Below are positions 1 through 9,967 of a DNA stretch of 64,000 nt, one piece after another. Made by a program: the position numbers and the translations under genes. Below the pieces are notes generated by a model. The model made no database searches and was not told where the DNA came from. It was given only the letters and a program-made list of their open reading frames with translations. Origin of the DNA: Polyodon spathula (lineage: Eukaryota > Chordata > Actinopteri > Acipenseriformes > Polyodontidae); assembly GCF_017654505.1 (NCBI RefSeq), contig NC_054547.1, forward strand, positions 29,148,846 through 29,212,845, given 5' to 3'. Position 1 is the first letter of the stretch; the number at the start of each line of letters is the position of its first letter.

Positions 1-76
1 CTTGAGTTATTACAAGCAATTGTTAGGCATAGATACAACTGTGAAATATTATTGTGCAATTGCTTGTGCAGTATAT

Positions 77-211
77 ATCCTTGTGGCAGAGCACAGCTCT
101 GCTCTTTAGAAATTGGCAGGGATGGGGTTAAAGTTTATAATAAAATAGTTATTTTTTTGAACTCCAGACTGTCTCTGGGCCTCTATCCACTCACCAGCTT
201 GCCACAATCCT
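77..211. mobile_element. Short TG..CA element (125 bp) with 5-bp target duplication
   Basis: The unit at 82-206 starts TGTGGCAGAGCACAGCTCTG and ends GCTTGCCACA. It is flanked on both sides by ATCCT (77-81 and 207-211), which I read as a target-site duplication. Its first ~50 bases resemble the start of the nested element at 51074, and its TGTGGCA..TGCCACA ends match those of an LTR. It contains no coding capacity. The best reading is an internally deleted solo LTR or a TRIM-like element; a DNA-transposon MITE is the alternative. The direct repeats and the inverted TGTGGCA ends are seen in the sequence; the class is inferred. Confidence 0.6.
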
Positions 212-819
212 GATAGCTGAAACAATGCCAGCAGGCAGAATAATATTTGATTTCAGAAAAAACTAACAAAAAAACAATCATACAGACATACAGGAAGGTG
301 AGGAAACCTCCTGAGACCCAAGGCTAAGGGATCTTTACTTCCACGTTATTAAAAATAATAACAAAAAAAACCCTTGCAAACTTCTGTGCTGAAATCTTCA
401 TTGCTCATCTAACTCTGGCTACTGGCCAACAATTTATTTACACAGTAGTACGATAACATAATAACACCTCTATTCACCAAACATTTAATATACTTTTTCA
501 TTGTTACAAAAGTCTTTGAATCTTCCCTTAGACGCCACGTCCCATTCTATGAGGGCCACCGCACCATGACATGTTTGGAATGTAATGCTGCTTATTTCCC
601 ATAGCTGACAGTGAAAGGCAGGAGCCAGAAGAGGGCGAGTGACTCGTTGCTTATTTTGGTAGAACAAGCGCCTATGGTACTTTGACTGAAATGTGAGTGA
701 AACACTGCCCATGTTGTCTTCTGTAGTGGGCTGAGTTTGATACAGTGTAGGAAGGATTTAATTTTTAACCTAAATGAAAGGTGGTAACATTAGGTAACAC
801 TAATAGTTTTGTTATAGTT

Positions 820-1247
820 AACCAGAAAGGAGGTAAAATAAATCATGAGTGTTCGTTTGTTTTTGTCGTGTCTAATACTGTGCTTGTTTGTGATTTATTA
901 GATGGCTAAAGGCAATCCAGGAGCTGTCGTTTAAGGCCAGCACAAACCTGGGCAACACTGAATCATTGTTCATGTACTGAATTGTATTTCACCACTTGCA
1001 CTGAAACCACTCACTAGGGACTTGAGATCGTGTGTGCATTTGTGGGTGATAAGGTAACTGTGTGATTATTTAGGACTGCAACCCTTGCTTTAGAACAGTG
1101 CAGTACACATTGCCTGGGATTATTATTTGTGGCCACCTGTCCAGGATTATAAAAATAAACACCATCGTACCTGGATTATCGTTGTCTGTCTTTTCATTGA
1201 TCACCACATCACTCCTGCATCTGCACCCTGCAAACCACTTTGCCACA
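820..1247 (+). repeat. Partial copy (3' part) of an LTR-like repeat family, copy A
   Basis: This stretch aligns by eye with 40560-40960. Shared blocks include GTTTGTTTT..GTC.TGTCTAAT, CTTGTTTGT..TTATTAGAT, GGAGCTGTCG.TTAAGGCCAG, the CCTGGGATTATT block, GGATTATAAAAATAAA and the terminal TGCCACA. The TATAAAAATAAA element may serve as a polyadenylation or TATA signal in the parent LTR. Open reading frames here are accidental. Related copies lie at 27845-28160, 39677-39735, 39975-40245 (inverted) and 40297-40960. Confidence 0.55.
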
Positions 1248-1259
1248 GTAACATGCAAC

Positions 1260-1995
1260 ATCAAGAAGTTACTTAAGAGTTAAAAGATTTCTGTAAAATA
1301 AATTGACCGACTGTTTCTAAGCGTCAACAAAGATGTATACATCTATGCCTCACTGTGAGATGTATAACAAATTATGACGAGTCAGGAGGGAGGGAACACT
1401 GACTGGTACTCCAATTTTTAATAATGTAAAAGGTAAAAGTGATGTAGGGAGATGGAACATGTTTTATAGGCAGAAGCTTAAGGTACGAGCATAAAAAATT
1501 AAATAGCAACCTTGTAAGCATTAACATTGAAAGTTAATTGAACCATAGATGGTGTTCATATGCAATGCAATTGCATTACTATGTGTACATTTCTAAGTTA
1601 AAAATAGACCCCTGTTCTTGACCTAAACCCTTTAAATCTGAATACACTCAGCTCATTGGTTATAACAGGTGCCATGCTTCAGGATGGACTGTATGATATG
1701 TAAGCAGTAAGACACGACAGGGTGTTGGTTGTGTTAGAATAACCACATGCCCAAGGGCGTAGTAAGGCACAACACTGTAAGGAAATTCAAATAAATAAAT
1801 ATTTTCAGTATTTGTCTCATGAAGTTGACTGTACCAGGGAATGTACAACTGTGTAACTGGCTGGTTACACAGCTGGACAGATTGTTTGGTGAGTAGGGGA
1901 GTTTGTTTCTGCTTTTTGTTTATGAGTTGACGTCGGTACTCCAGAGAGGATGTAACTCCAGGACTTTCTGTTTTTCTCAGCTGGTGCCCAATAGC
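1260..1995. other. Unassigned AT-rich stretch
   Basis: No exon, RNA gene, terminal repeat or tandem array is recognised here. The short open frame on the minus strand at 1660-1848 shows no domain pattern. Confidence 0.4.
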
Positions 1996-2011
1996 TTCTT
2001 AAACTACCATA

Positions 2012-2488
2012 TAAAATGAGTTGGGAGATATCAGCACCCTGAGTACCGATGACTTAAATTTGTTTAAGTCTGTTTGGGGTGCAGCAGGGTGATGTTGTGA
2101 CTTGTCTTTTTGTTATGGCGTGTAAGTTTTCAGACAGAAATGAAGACGTTGTTTTAAAGTGGGTATCTGAAATTATGTTTATAGATCGTCCCATCTTGGG
2201 AGAATTTAAAAAACGATTCAGGCCAGCTCGCAAGCTTGTGTAGGTGCTAACTGAAATCCTCCAGGAATGTGTGGACGTTGGAGTCACTAAACAAGTTCAA
2301 ATGTAAAATGGAGGAAGTCTGACATTGTATTACTATTTAATTTTTTATTGGGGGGGGAAAAAATGGCAGCCAAGCTTGGTTCAATAATATCTGTTTGTAA
2401 AAAGTCTTAGTTGCTGAGACTTTTTTTTACCTATTGGAATGCCTATCAGCCAATCAGGACGCAGATATCTCCCAACCCATTTTATTTA
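2012..2488. mobile_element. DNA transposon-like element with ~20-bp inverted ends
   Basis: The left end ATAAAATGAGTTGGGAGATA (about 2012) is the near-perfect reverse complement of the right end, which reads GATATCTCCCAACCCATTTT (about 2468-2487). Between them, plus-strand 2116-2305 reads as one frame with a single in-frame stop. It begins near MACKFSDRNEDVVLKWVSEI and looks like a small charged helical domain, perhaps a Myb/SANT- or MADF-like remnant. I see no convincing target duplication. The inverted ends are directly visible; the transposon class is unknown. Confidence 0.5.
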
Positions 2489-2901
2489 ACAATATGCTGG
2501 TTATATAGAACAATTTACCTGTAATGTAGATTAATGAATATATAAATCACATTGTTGATCATTTGTTGCATGCTCTATTTTCTCATGGCACAGCTTTATA
2601 AATGATATCAGCTGAGCTTTCCACTTTAAAAAAAAAAAAAACCCTAATCAAAATACATACTGTTCCATGTTCAGTGATTTAAGAGATATAGTGCAAAACC
2701 ACTGGGACAAAATCATTCCTATACTAACCAATGTAAAATGCTCAGCTTTGCATCTCCGCTTAATGAAAAACTATGAGCTTTGCACTGCAACAGAAAATAA
2801 GTAAGAGAGATGCTTAACTGCAGTGGTAGTCCTGACAGTAAAATACTGTACTGTAATGTCATTTTAATACAAAGGCCATTACACGTAACATCGCGTGGCA
2901 G

Positions 2902-3110
2902 TTAACCATTTCAACACCATGATGTACGCGTGCGCACACACACACACAGTAGTGGTAGTTTATATAGTTTTTAGCCATACGTGGAGAGCGACAACAGGAG
3001 TGAAGTTAGTTCGGTGGATTTCTATACCAGCGACAGTGATGATGACTTACTACTCAGCGATGATGGTGAAAAGGATGTGGAACATGATAACGTGATAATC
3101 GTGATCATAT
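2902..3110 (+). mobile_element. Left end of a piggyBac-like transposon with transposase N-terminus remnant
   Basis: A TTAA at 2902-2905 is followed by CCATTTCAACACCATGATG, which resembles piggyBac-type termini; piggyBac elements insert at TTAA. Downstream, in one frame around 2988-3100, the sequence encodes an acidic Ser/Asp-rich run (SSVDFYTSDSDDDLLLSDDG). This is typical of the poorly conserved N-terminal tail of piggyBac-family transposases. The DDD catalytic core and the right end are absent. A (CA)n tract sits between the terminus and the coding remnant. The family assignment is inferred from the TTAA, the terminus and the acidic tail together. Confidence 0.5.
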
Positions 3111-3220
3111 AACAAGCTGCTTACTCACGAGGACTTGTTTTGATGTATTGTCCTCAGTGATTGAGCACCATTGACAACTGTATACTGCATTTAAACTGCT
3201 GATGGCACGCTTTTGCTAAT

Positions 3221-3853
3221 TGTAATGCTACAGAGTGGTCAAGGATGGTGTAAATTATCAGGCTGGAGTCTTGATTTATAGTTTTAAACTGGTGTTGGTT
3301 TTATTTTTCTTACACTGCTGTGGCGAAACAGCCGCTAATAAAACAAGAAAAATAATCTTAGCTCTCAGTTGGAGCTCTAAGAAAAGAGATATGTCACACA
3401 CCAAGTTCCAGTTTCAAAACCTGAGGTTGCTTTTTTGTAATCACACAAGAGTGAGGTTACAGCGTTGGAGAACACTTCAAAATTCTCTAACGCAGCAGAG
3501 TTCACATAACTTTTTTATACATGCAGGCAAAACAACATCAGTGTACGCCTCACAAACTCTTGTGCCTTTTGTCACATCAACCGTCACAAACTGCGCATTC
3601 TCTGTACTTTCCCATTATCTACTAGCCTCGAACCCTTTCTTACAGTCTGTTATCTCTTGAGACATCAGTTCTTCTTAGCTGTTTATCAACCCAAACTTCT
3701 ACTTACAGGCAGCATTGATTTACAAAAGAAGCAACAAAAATAAATAAGAGACTCACATTGACTGTTAAGCTTAACTATATTTTGTTAGCAATTATGCATT
3801 GCTAATTCAAATAAAAAAGTAGAGAAAATAAACTTCTCAAATTCTCTTTTACA
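3221..3853 (-). mobile_element. 3' LTR of the minus-strand endogenous retrovirus
   Basis: Read on the minus strand, this begins TGTAAAAG directly after a purine tract and ends GCATTACA, giving TGTAA..TTACA inverted ends and a length of about 633 bp. A TATA-like TATAAAAAAG lies at about 3510-3519, and AATAAAA occurs downstream towards about 3320, which fits U3-R order. The 141-residue plus-strand open frame at 3235-3660 is antisense to the LTR and is not a gene. No matching 5' LTR is in the window, because the other end of the provirus is lost. The outer boundary is set only by the TTACA terminus. Confidence 0.55.
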
Positions 3854-3863
3854 GCCCCCCTTT
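3854..3863 (-). promoter_or_regulatory. Polypurine tract of the retroviral relic
   Basis: The minus strand reads AAAGGGGGGC immediately before the TGTAAAAG start of the LTR. In retroviruses this purine run primes plus-strand DNA synthesis and marks the U3 boundary. Its position between the env remnant and the LTR supports the provirus orientation. Confidence 0.6.
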
Positions 3864-4020
3864 GGTGGTATGATACGTTGTACATTACCACCCTACTGGT
3901 TGTTTATCATTTTCCTTTTCTTCCTCGTCCTCGTCTCCCTCAGTGTACTGTGTGAAGGCAGCATTTTTCTTCAACTTTTGTCACTGGAAACACTGTTCCA
4001 TAATAAAATCAAAGAAGTTA

Positions 4021-4021
<1 letters not shown>

Positions 4022-4081
<60 letters not shown>
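4022..4081. repeat. (TA)n microsatellite within env remnant
   Basis: About 30 TA units interrupt the C-terminal env coding remnant. Tyr-Ile-rich frames on both strands here come only from the repeat. Confidence 0.95.
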
Positions 4082-4086
<5 letters not shown>

Positions 4087-5824
4087 ACCAAGATGAAGTT
4101 GTTACACCACCAAACCACACATAAGTCTTTAAAACAATGGCCTCTTTCTGAGCCAGTTTTACCTTTATTTTTGCATTTTCTGTTTTCTTTGATGCTTTAC
4201 TCAATATCTCACTTACTTGTCTATGCATTTCTCTGGTCAATCCACCAGGCTGTTATCTGGAAGTCTAGACTGACGGGTGCCGGTATGTATATATTACCTA
4301 GTCGTGCTTTATGTGTTGGGGCAAAGCAGAACCCTTGGGGCACTTGGCATTCTAGAGTGTCGTCATATAACATAGTGGTATGATTAGATACTATGCACCA
4401 GTGGTATTGTCCCACCTGAACTATGTGTTCTGTATGCTCTAGTGGGTATATCTCCATATCAGTGGATATATTTGTCTGCAATTTTGTAATGGCATTACAT
4501 GTACAAACCACATGGGATCATATCTCATAACAACAGGGACGATGGACTACCTGAGTTTTGTTGTGGTCTATTGTTTGCCGCGGTTCACAAAATGTTTGTT
4601 TGATTGTGGACTTTACCAATTGGTCTGATATAAGAGCTTCCTTATATACATTATTAGGGGTCAGATATGGAACTCTTGGCATTCTTTCCCATTTTCTTCT
4701 GCCCTTACTTTTAGGGCCCCCACCACATGTTCAGCAGACCCATGGTACAATGTTAGTCGTTGTTATAATTCTTCATGCTCTTTACGTGGTACCTCTCCCA
4801 GTTGTGTGTCCATTATCTCTGATTGTATTTCTGTTATTAAATCTCTGTCAAACAATTTATAACCCATCTTTTTACTCAGGTTATATAACCCCTCTACTCC
4901 TCCTAGTAAAGCCATTATTGTATTTCCCTGTAGAGTCACAGCCTGGTTAGTATCTAACGCTCCTGTACCAAAGTGTTGTATTCCTTTGCATGCTCTATGT
5001 GATATGTCTGTCATTGAATACCGCAGCTCAGCTGAGTTCAAAACTGAGTTACCTGCCCCAAACCAGCCTGCTATATCATCAATAAGTTCCCTTCTGACAC
5101 TTTTGGGTTTACCAGCTGGGGGAGCTTCTTGATACTGCACCTGCTGTGCTGTCAGGATTTCATATTCTGATATAAAAGCTTGTCATTTCTTCTGTAACAA
5201 TATTCCCACTGTCGGGAAAGACTTACAACGTTCAATAAACATTGCTGTTACGTTTCTTAGGTTGTATTGGGTATGTGTTAATGCCAAATTAGCATTATTA
5301 AGTACTAGTTTCTTTTCTGGGCCAAGAATTATCCCCATTTCAGGGAGCAGTCTTATTGGTGGACAACTAATAAGACAACATTGGTGTTGTTACAGGTTGT
5401 TAACATTATATTTGTACAGGTATACCAGGTGACCATACATCTACAAAGCTATCTTTCTTGGTTATGTGAAGACCATTCACCTGGTTCAGAACATTGTGTT
5501 AATGTGTAGTGTCCTCTTAGTTCCTTTTGCCATACCCATGCCCGCGTTTCCGTGTTTGGACATATGGTCAGGTTATATTTACAATCATATTTTACATAAT
5601 ATGAGCCATTTCTACCAAATGCCATTCCGGACCACTTTCCCTGATTTGAACCTGTTAGGATTACCTTCTTTTGACAGTTACTAGTATCCCTCTCCCTGGA
5701 ATAAAAAATGTTCCTGTATTTATGTACCGATATGCAAGTGTTTATTGGGAAACCCACTGGTTCTCTTGAGGGGCATGCCATTGTTATGTTATCATAGTAC
5801 CAACTGTAAGAACAATTCAATAAT

Positions 5825-6480
5825 TGATAATTCAGAGTTTATCTGGGTTGATTAGCTTTCTTAATAATATTTAATTGACATGTTACAAAGATCGAGGATT
5901 TACTATGAACACACATACACATCAAAAAGTAAATCTCTTAGTCTCTAAGCACAAAACACAAGTCCAAAGCTCTCACTGCACTCATGCTGGCTAGCAGGCA
6001 GTTCTCCCAGCAGAGTGACAGCACCTTGTTTAGCATTCGATGTAGAGCACAAAATGTTTAGTTTTGCTTGGACAGTCTGTTCACTCTGCTGAATAGCTAC
6101 TTTCACGAGGTCACTTGTGTACCTCGTCTTTTTAACTCACAGATCTGTGAGATTTGTCCTTTGTCGTCCAGCAGCTTCTTGTTGCAGTTGGGACTTGTTG
6201 ACATCTATATTTTATGTCTTCCTTGCACCAAAAACCGCTTGTTTTTGCAGTTTTATGGTCTTTTCACTGTCCTTTCAGCATCACTCGGTCCAGATGTCCC
6301 CTCCTAGACCTGGTCATCTTCAGTTCAGTATTCCTGCCAGGAACCAAGGGGCCCTTTTCCTAAGACACAGCAGTTTGCTCTTTTCCTAAGACAAAGCACT
6401 TTGCTATTTTCCTAAGACACAGCAGTTTCATTAATTAATCCAGTTATATCATTAACACACCTTCAGGTATTAATATCATA
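5825..6480. repeat. Non-coding insertion-like stretch with 3-unit tandem repeat inside env
   Basis: The minus-strand env similarity disappears between 6482 and 5820. Within it, 6354-6431 carries three tandem ~25-bp units built on TTTTCCTAAGACACAGCAGT, the middle one diverged. Either a later insertion or rapidly diverged surface-glycoprotein sequence could explain it; no terminal repeats were found. Confidence 0.4.
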
Positions 6481-6829
6481 TTCAGGGAACCAACAAAACC
6501 ATGTATTTGTATCCTAGAAAATATGATAATATTATTGTTACAGCTTTGTACTTGTACTCATTTCGAGGGTCCCACCAGACATTGGGCTCCCGTGATCCTG
6601 GTTCTTTGTTGCCATTGTGTTGCCATGTCATGAGTCCATTGTGGATTGCAGGTGTTATTTCTAGCTTCACATATTGTCCTTTCTTTATGTAACCAGTTTG
6701 TGTAATTGGGGTGGTCGGAGGGCCCCATCTGGCTGCTACTATCACTAGGGTCCTGATGCTTCTGACAAAGAACTGATTTTCAGCTTTTTAAATGGCAGCC
6801 TTACACTAGCCACTCTTACGTTTGGTAGT

Positions 6830-7960
6830 CCATACCGCTTGGCCTGTATCCTGTTTTTTACCCCAATGCATGGACCCATTACTTCAATCAATGTATATGG
6901 GCCCATCCATCGTGGCCCAAAAGCTGAGCTTTTGCGACCTTTTTAATCATAATTTCATCACCAATTTCAAATTTAGCTTCAATGTTATGCTTTGTCCATT
7001 GCTTATCATTATTGAAGTCTGACTGTCTGACTCTTGCAGTATTGCATCTTTTTTTAAAACCTGTAACTGTTCACTCACGGCCTTCATGAACTGTTGTTGT
7101 GTTAATTTTGTCATTTGTCCTATTAGTAGTGGACTCCCTACTGGGTAAATGCATCACCTTGCCAGTCATTAATTTGTATGGACTGCTCCCAGTTGCTTTT
7201 GAGAGTCTGGCTCTTCATTTCATCAGAACCACTGGCAATTGTTCTGGCCAGTTTTTGCCATTGTGTAGTATCATTTTTGTGATGGATTCTTTCAGAGTGC
7301 GATTCATACGTACGATCATCCCGGAGCACCGGGAATGATGGGGACTATGAAAATCCTGCTGCATTCCAGTTATTTGGCACATGTGATTCATAATTTTGCC
7401 TGTAATTTTGATCTGATTCAGTTTGTAGTGGCATGCCCCATAGGGGCAATAGTTTGGACCATAGCGGTCATGCTACTGTCAATGTGTCATTAGTCTTTGT
7501 CGAAAATACTTCTACCCATTTACTAAACCTGTCTATAATTACTAGTAAATATTGCAGTCATCCTTTTGCCATTGACAGTGGTCCAGTAAAGTCAATTAGG
7601 ATGTGCTCCCAGGGTCCCCTGGGTGATTCTGGTCTAGCTAGCTTACCTTTAGTTCACGCTTGCGCACGTAATGCATTCACTACAGTACTGTTCAATATCA
7701 TTCTTCATGTATTTCCGCCAAAAGTGGCTTTGCACCAATGCAGTGGTCACCTCAGCACCACTATGACCGACCTCGTGATACATCTGCATCACTTCTTCCT
7801 GTAATGGTTGCGGTGTGACCCATTGATCCCCATGCATCACCAATCCCTGCTGTACTGTGACATTTGTGTTTTGTTTCAGTTCTGGTATCAGTTCTCCATC
7901 TGGCTGCCACAACGTTATTTGTAGCTTCTGCAGTGTGTCTGGTGTTTTAGCGGATGCCAT
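6830..7960 (-). pseudogene. pol: Degenerate retroviral integrase (3' part of pol)
   Basis: Integrase inserts the viral cDNA into host DNA. On the minus strand, 7960-7649 encodes the HHCC zinc-binding domain: HEVGHSGAEV gives the two histidines and CSECITC the two cysteines. The catalytic core follows at 7640-7140 in shifted frames. The first aspartate is in HILIDFTGP and the second in TESDQ. The region around the third acidic residue reads GMIVRMNRTLK, where the family normally has a glutamate before RMN; here codon 7311-7313 is GTA (Val). The C-terminal domain is at 7000-6830. Several in-frame stops are present (for example in the DRFSKWVEV region). RNase H lies upstream and env downstream, in retroviral order. 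The enzyme is dead. Confidence 0.8.
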
Positions 7961-8048
7961 TATTATTGCTACTGAGGCAAAACATTTGACAGCAGTTTCT
8001 GTTTTTGTGTTCTCTGTGTCTGTTCCTGTTTTCTGCTTGTGTGTCTAA

Positions 8049-8580
<532 letters not shown>

Positions 8581-8582
8581 AT

Positions 8583-9105
8583 TGTAGCAAGACAGGAGCC
8601 TCGCAAGTGTAAAAATGTTTGCTTTGTGGCAGGGACAGGGTAGAAAGCCTCCCTGCCAAACTAATTGCTTTTGTTTAATTATTTGTTAATTGTTTTATTG
8701 TTAATTATCACCTGCACCTGACTATCACTGTAAATTACAGCTAGGTGCAGGGTATGTAAGGAGAGCAGTCCGTCTGCTCAGGGCTACTGTGAGAAAAACC
8801 CCCTTGATTGTGCGCTCAAGCGTATTAAGAAAGAGGAAAAAAAGGTACTGTGTAGTTTTTGTTATTTGTTAAAAATGGTGTGTTTTTGTTGTGTTTGTTT
8901 TAACAGGAAAACAGCTTAGCTGTCCTGTTTTTAGTTGGGTTCCTGGTGTGTTTAGTGAGTGCTCGAGGAGGGCTAGGTTTTGTTTTAATTTTTGTTTATT
9001 GTGGTTTATTAGAAATAGCACGTAAGCATGAATATTCAAGTCCTGTGTCCTGGGTCTACTTTTAAAAGGCGTAACGAACCGCAGAGAGTGACTCCAGGTG
9101 TTACA
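8583..9105 (+). mobile_element. 5' LTR of a non-autonomous Gypsy-like retrotransposon
   Basis: The LTR begins TGTAGCAAGACAGGAGCC and ends CCAGGTGTTACA (523 bp). The 3' copy at 9920 starts TGTGGCAAGGCAGGAGC and ends CTCCTGGTGTTAC, which defines both borders. The sequence ATAT precedes it (8579-8582) and also follows the 3' LTR (9964-9967). This fits a 4-bp target duplication, although the local microsatellite weakens that evidence. Confidence 0.75.
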
Positions 9106-9107
9106 TA

Positions 9108-9120
9108 TGGTGTCAGAGTG
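9108..9120 (+). promoter_or_regulatory. tRNA primer-binding site
   Basis: TGGTGTCAGAGTG lies 3 bp after the LTR end. Its first ten bases, TGGTGTCAGA, complement the 3' end of vertebrate tRNA-Leu (..TCTGACACCA), the primer used by many fish Gypsy elements. The position right behind a TG..CA LTR supports the call. Confidence 0.65.
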
Positions 9121-9818
9121 TGAGTGCCCCTATAGACCCAGAGAAAAGAAAAGAAATGGAAGATTTTAAAGACTTGATCAAAGAGATAAATAGAAATACC
9201 TCTGCTCAAGTGGAGCAGATTAAGAAGTGGAGGCAGGAACGAGGGCTGGATCTGCTGCTCCAAAAGTGGGAGCAGGCGAGAGAATCCCTGATGTGTCCAG
9301 CCCCAGAGAAGGGGGAGCCATTGCCTGAAGAGGAGCAGGATGGGCAGCTGATGGAGAAAGAGTTACCAACGGTGGCTACAGAGAAGGGGGAGGAGGTGAA
9401 GAGCCCACCACAGCCCCAACAACCAGCCCCACAAACCTGTTGGATGCGGTCACTTGCTCCACGTCCCTTGCCGGAATGCCCAGACCTCCCTCCACTTGAC
9501 CTTGCTGCCAAGTCGCAGGACTGCCAGACCCAGTTGCTTGCTTCGTCCCTTACTCCACTCCTCCTGGAGTCACAGACATCATGTTGTGGGAATCAGACAT
9601 CGCATGTTCTCCCCCTTCCTCCCACTGTGTTCCCCCTGAGGCTCCAGACATCGCTGTGTCGGTCCACAGCTGCACACCTCTGCCTGCCTTTTCTTGCTCC
9701 TGGTCACCGGCCTGCGCTGTGGTCACCCTGGTCAAGCCAACTGGGTTTCTCCTCACCGGTTCATGGTCCCTTGCTAGAAGTGTTGAAGGGAACAGCCCAT
9801 CCTAAAGTCCGCCCTTAG
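9120..9818 (+). CDS. Gag-like reading frame of the non-autonomous LTR element
   Basis: An uninterrupted plus-strand frame of about 232 codons starts just after the primer-binding site. The first ATG is at 9156; the frame is open from 9120 with a GTG. The first ~60 residues are charged and look coiled-coil (EDFKDLIKEINRNTSAQVEQ, then WRQERGLDLLLQKWEQARES). They are followed by a Glu/Pro-rich linker (about residues 60-100) and a Pro/Leu/Ser-rich tail of low complexity. No Cys-His zinc knuckle, protease, reverse transcriptase or integrase follows. Its position is that of gag, but no diagnostic capsid motif is visible. The C-terminal half may be non-coding spacer that happens to stay open. It may supply or compete for a capsid function made by an autonomous partner; that is inference. 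Confidence 0.5.
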   Translation: MSAPIDPEKRKEMEDFKDLIKEINRNTSAQVEQIKKWRQERGLDLLLQKWEQARESLMCPAPEKGEPLPEEEQDGQLMEKELPTVATEKGEEVKSPPQPQQPAPQTCWMRSLAPRPLPECPDLPPLDLAAKSQDCQTQLLASSLTPLLLESQTSCCGNQTSHVLPLPPTVFPLRLQTSLCRSTAAHLCLPFLAPGHRPALWSPWSSQLGFSSPVHGPLLEVLKGTAHPKVRP

Positions 9819-9904
9819 GAAAGGGCAAAAAATTTAATTTTTGAACTTGAGGGTGAGTCTTTATGTTTTAGGGTGGGAGGTAGCCTTGGTATGGCCGATG
9901 TCTT

Positions 9905-9963
9905 GAAAGGGAGTGGATGTGTGGCAAGGCAGGAGCTTTGCAAGTGTGACTCCTGGTGTTACT
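9905..9963 (+). mobile_element. Polypurine tract and internally deleted 3' LTR (44 bp)
   Basis: The purine-rich GAAAGGGAGTGGATG (9905-9919) is followed by TGTGGCAAGGCAGGAGC at 9920. The LTR then jumps from its first ~27 bases straight to its last ~17 (GTGACTCCTGGTGTTAC), losing about 480 bp relative to the 5' LTR. Short GTG-type homology at the joint suggests replication slippage or microhomology deletion. It closes the element that starts at 8583. Confidence 0.65.
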
Positions 9964-9967
9964 ATAT

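Larger units (their letters stand above)
3870..6780 (-). pseudogene. env: Degenerate retroviral envelope (env) gene
   Basis: Env would encode the surface and transmembrane glycoproteins of the retrovirus. On the minus strand, pieces in changing frames cover 6745-6482 (N-terminal, starting after a short hydrophobic stretch), 5820-5449 (Cys- and Asn-rich, with N-x-S/T sites such as NCSY and NGSY) and about 5440-4763 (containing RRELIDDIAGWFGAGNS and LLGGVEGLYNLSKKMGYK, probably the N-terminal part of the transmembrane subunit). The last pieces are 4511-4221 and 4240-3971. Stops and frameshifts separate the pieces. A (TA)n tract at 4022-4081 breaks the C-terminal part, and 5825-6480 looks like extra non-coding DNA. 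It sits directly downstream of integrase and upstream of the polypurine tract, as env should. I cannot name the retroviral genus, and no intact product is possible. Confidence 0.65.

Noticed and set aside
3235..3660. 141-codon plus-strand frame with a hydrophobic start
   Set aside because: It lies antisense within the retroviral LTR and shows no domain; treated as a shadow.
4558..4950. 130-codon hydrophobic plus-strand frame resembling a membrane protein
   Set aside because: It is the complement of the env remnant; hydrophobicity comes from reading the opposite strand.
9206..9511. 101-codon minus-strand frame, Ser/Gly/Cys-rich
   Set aside because: Antisense to the gag-like frame of the LTR element.
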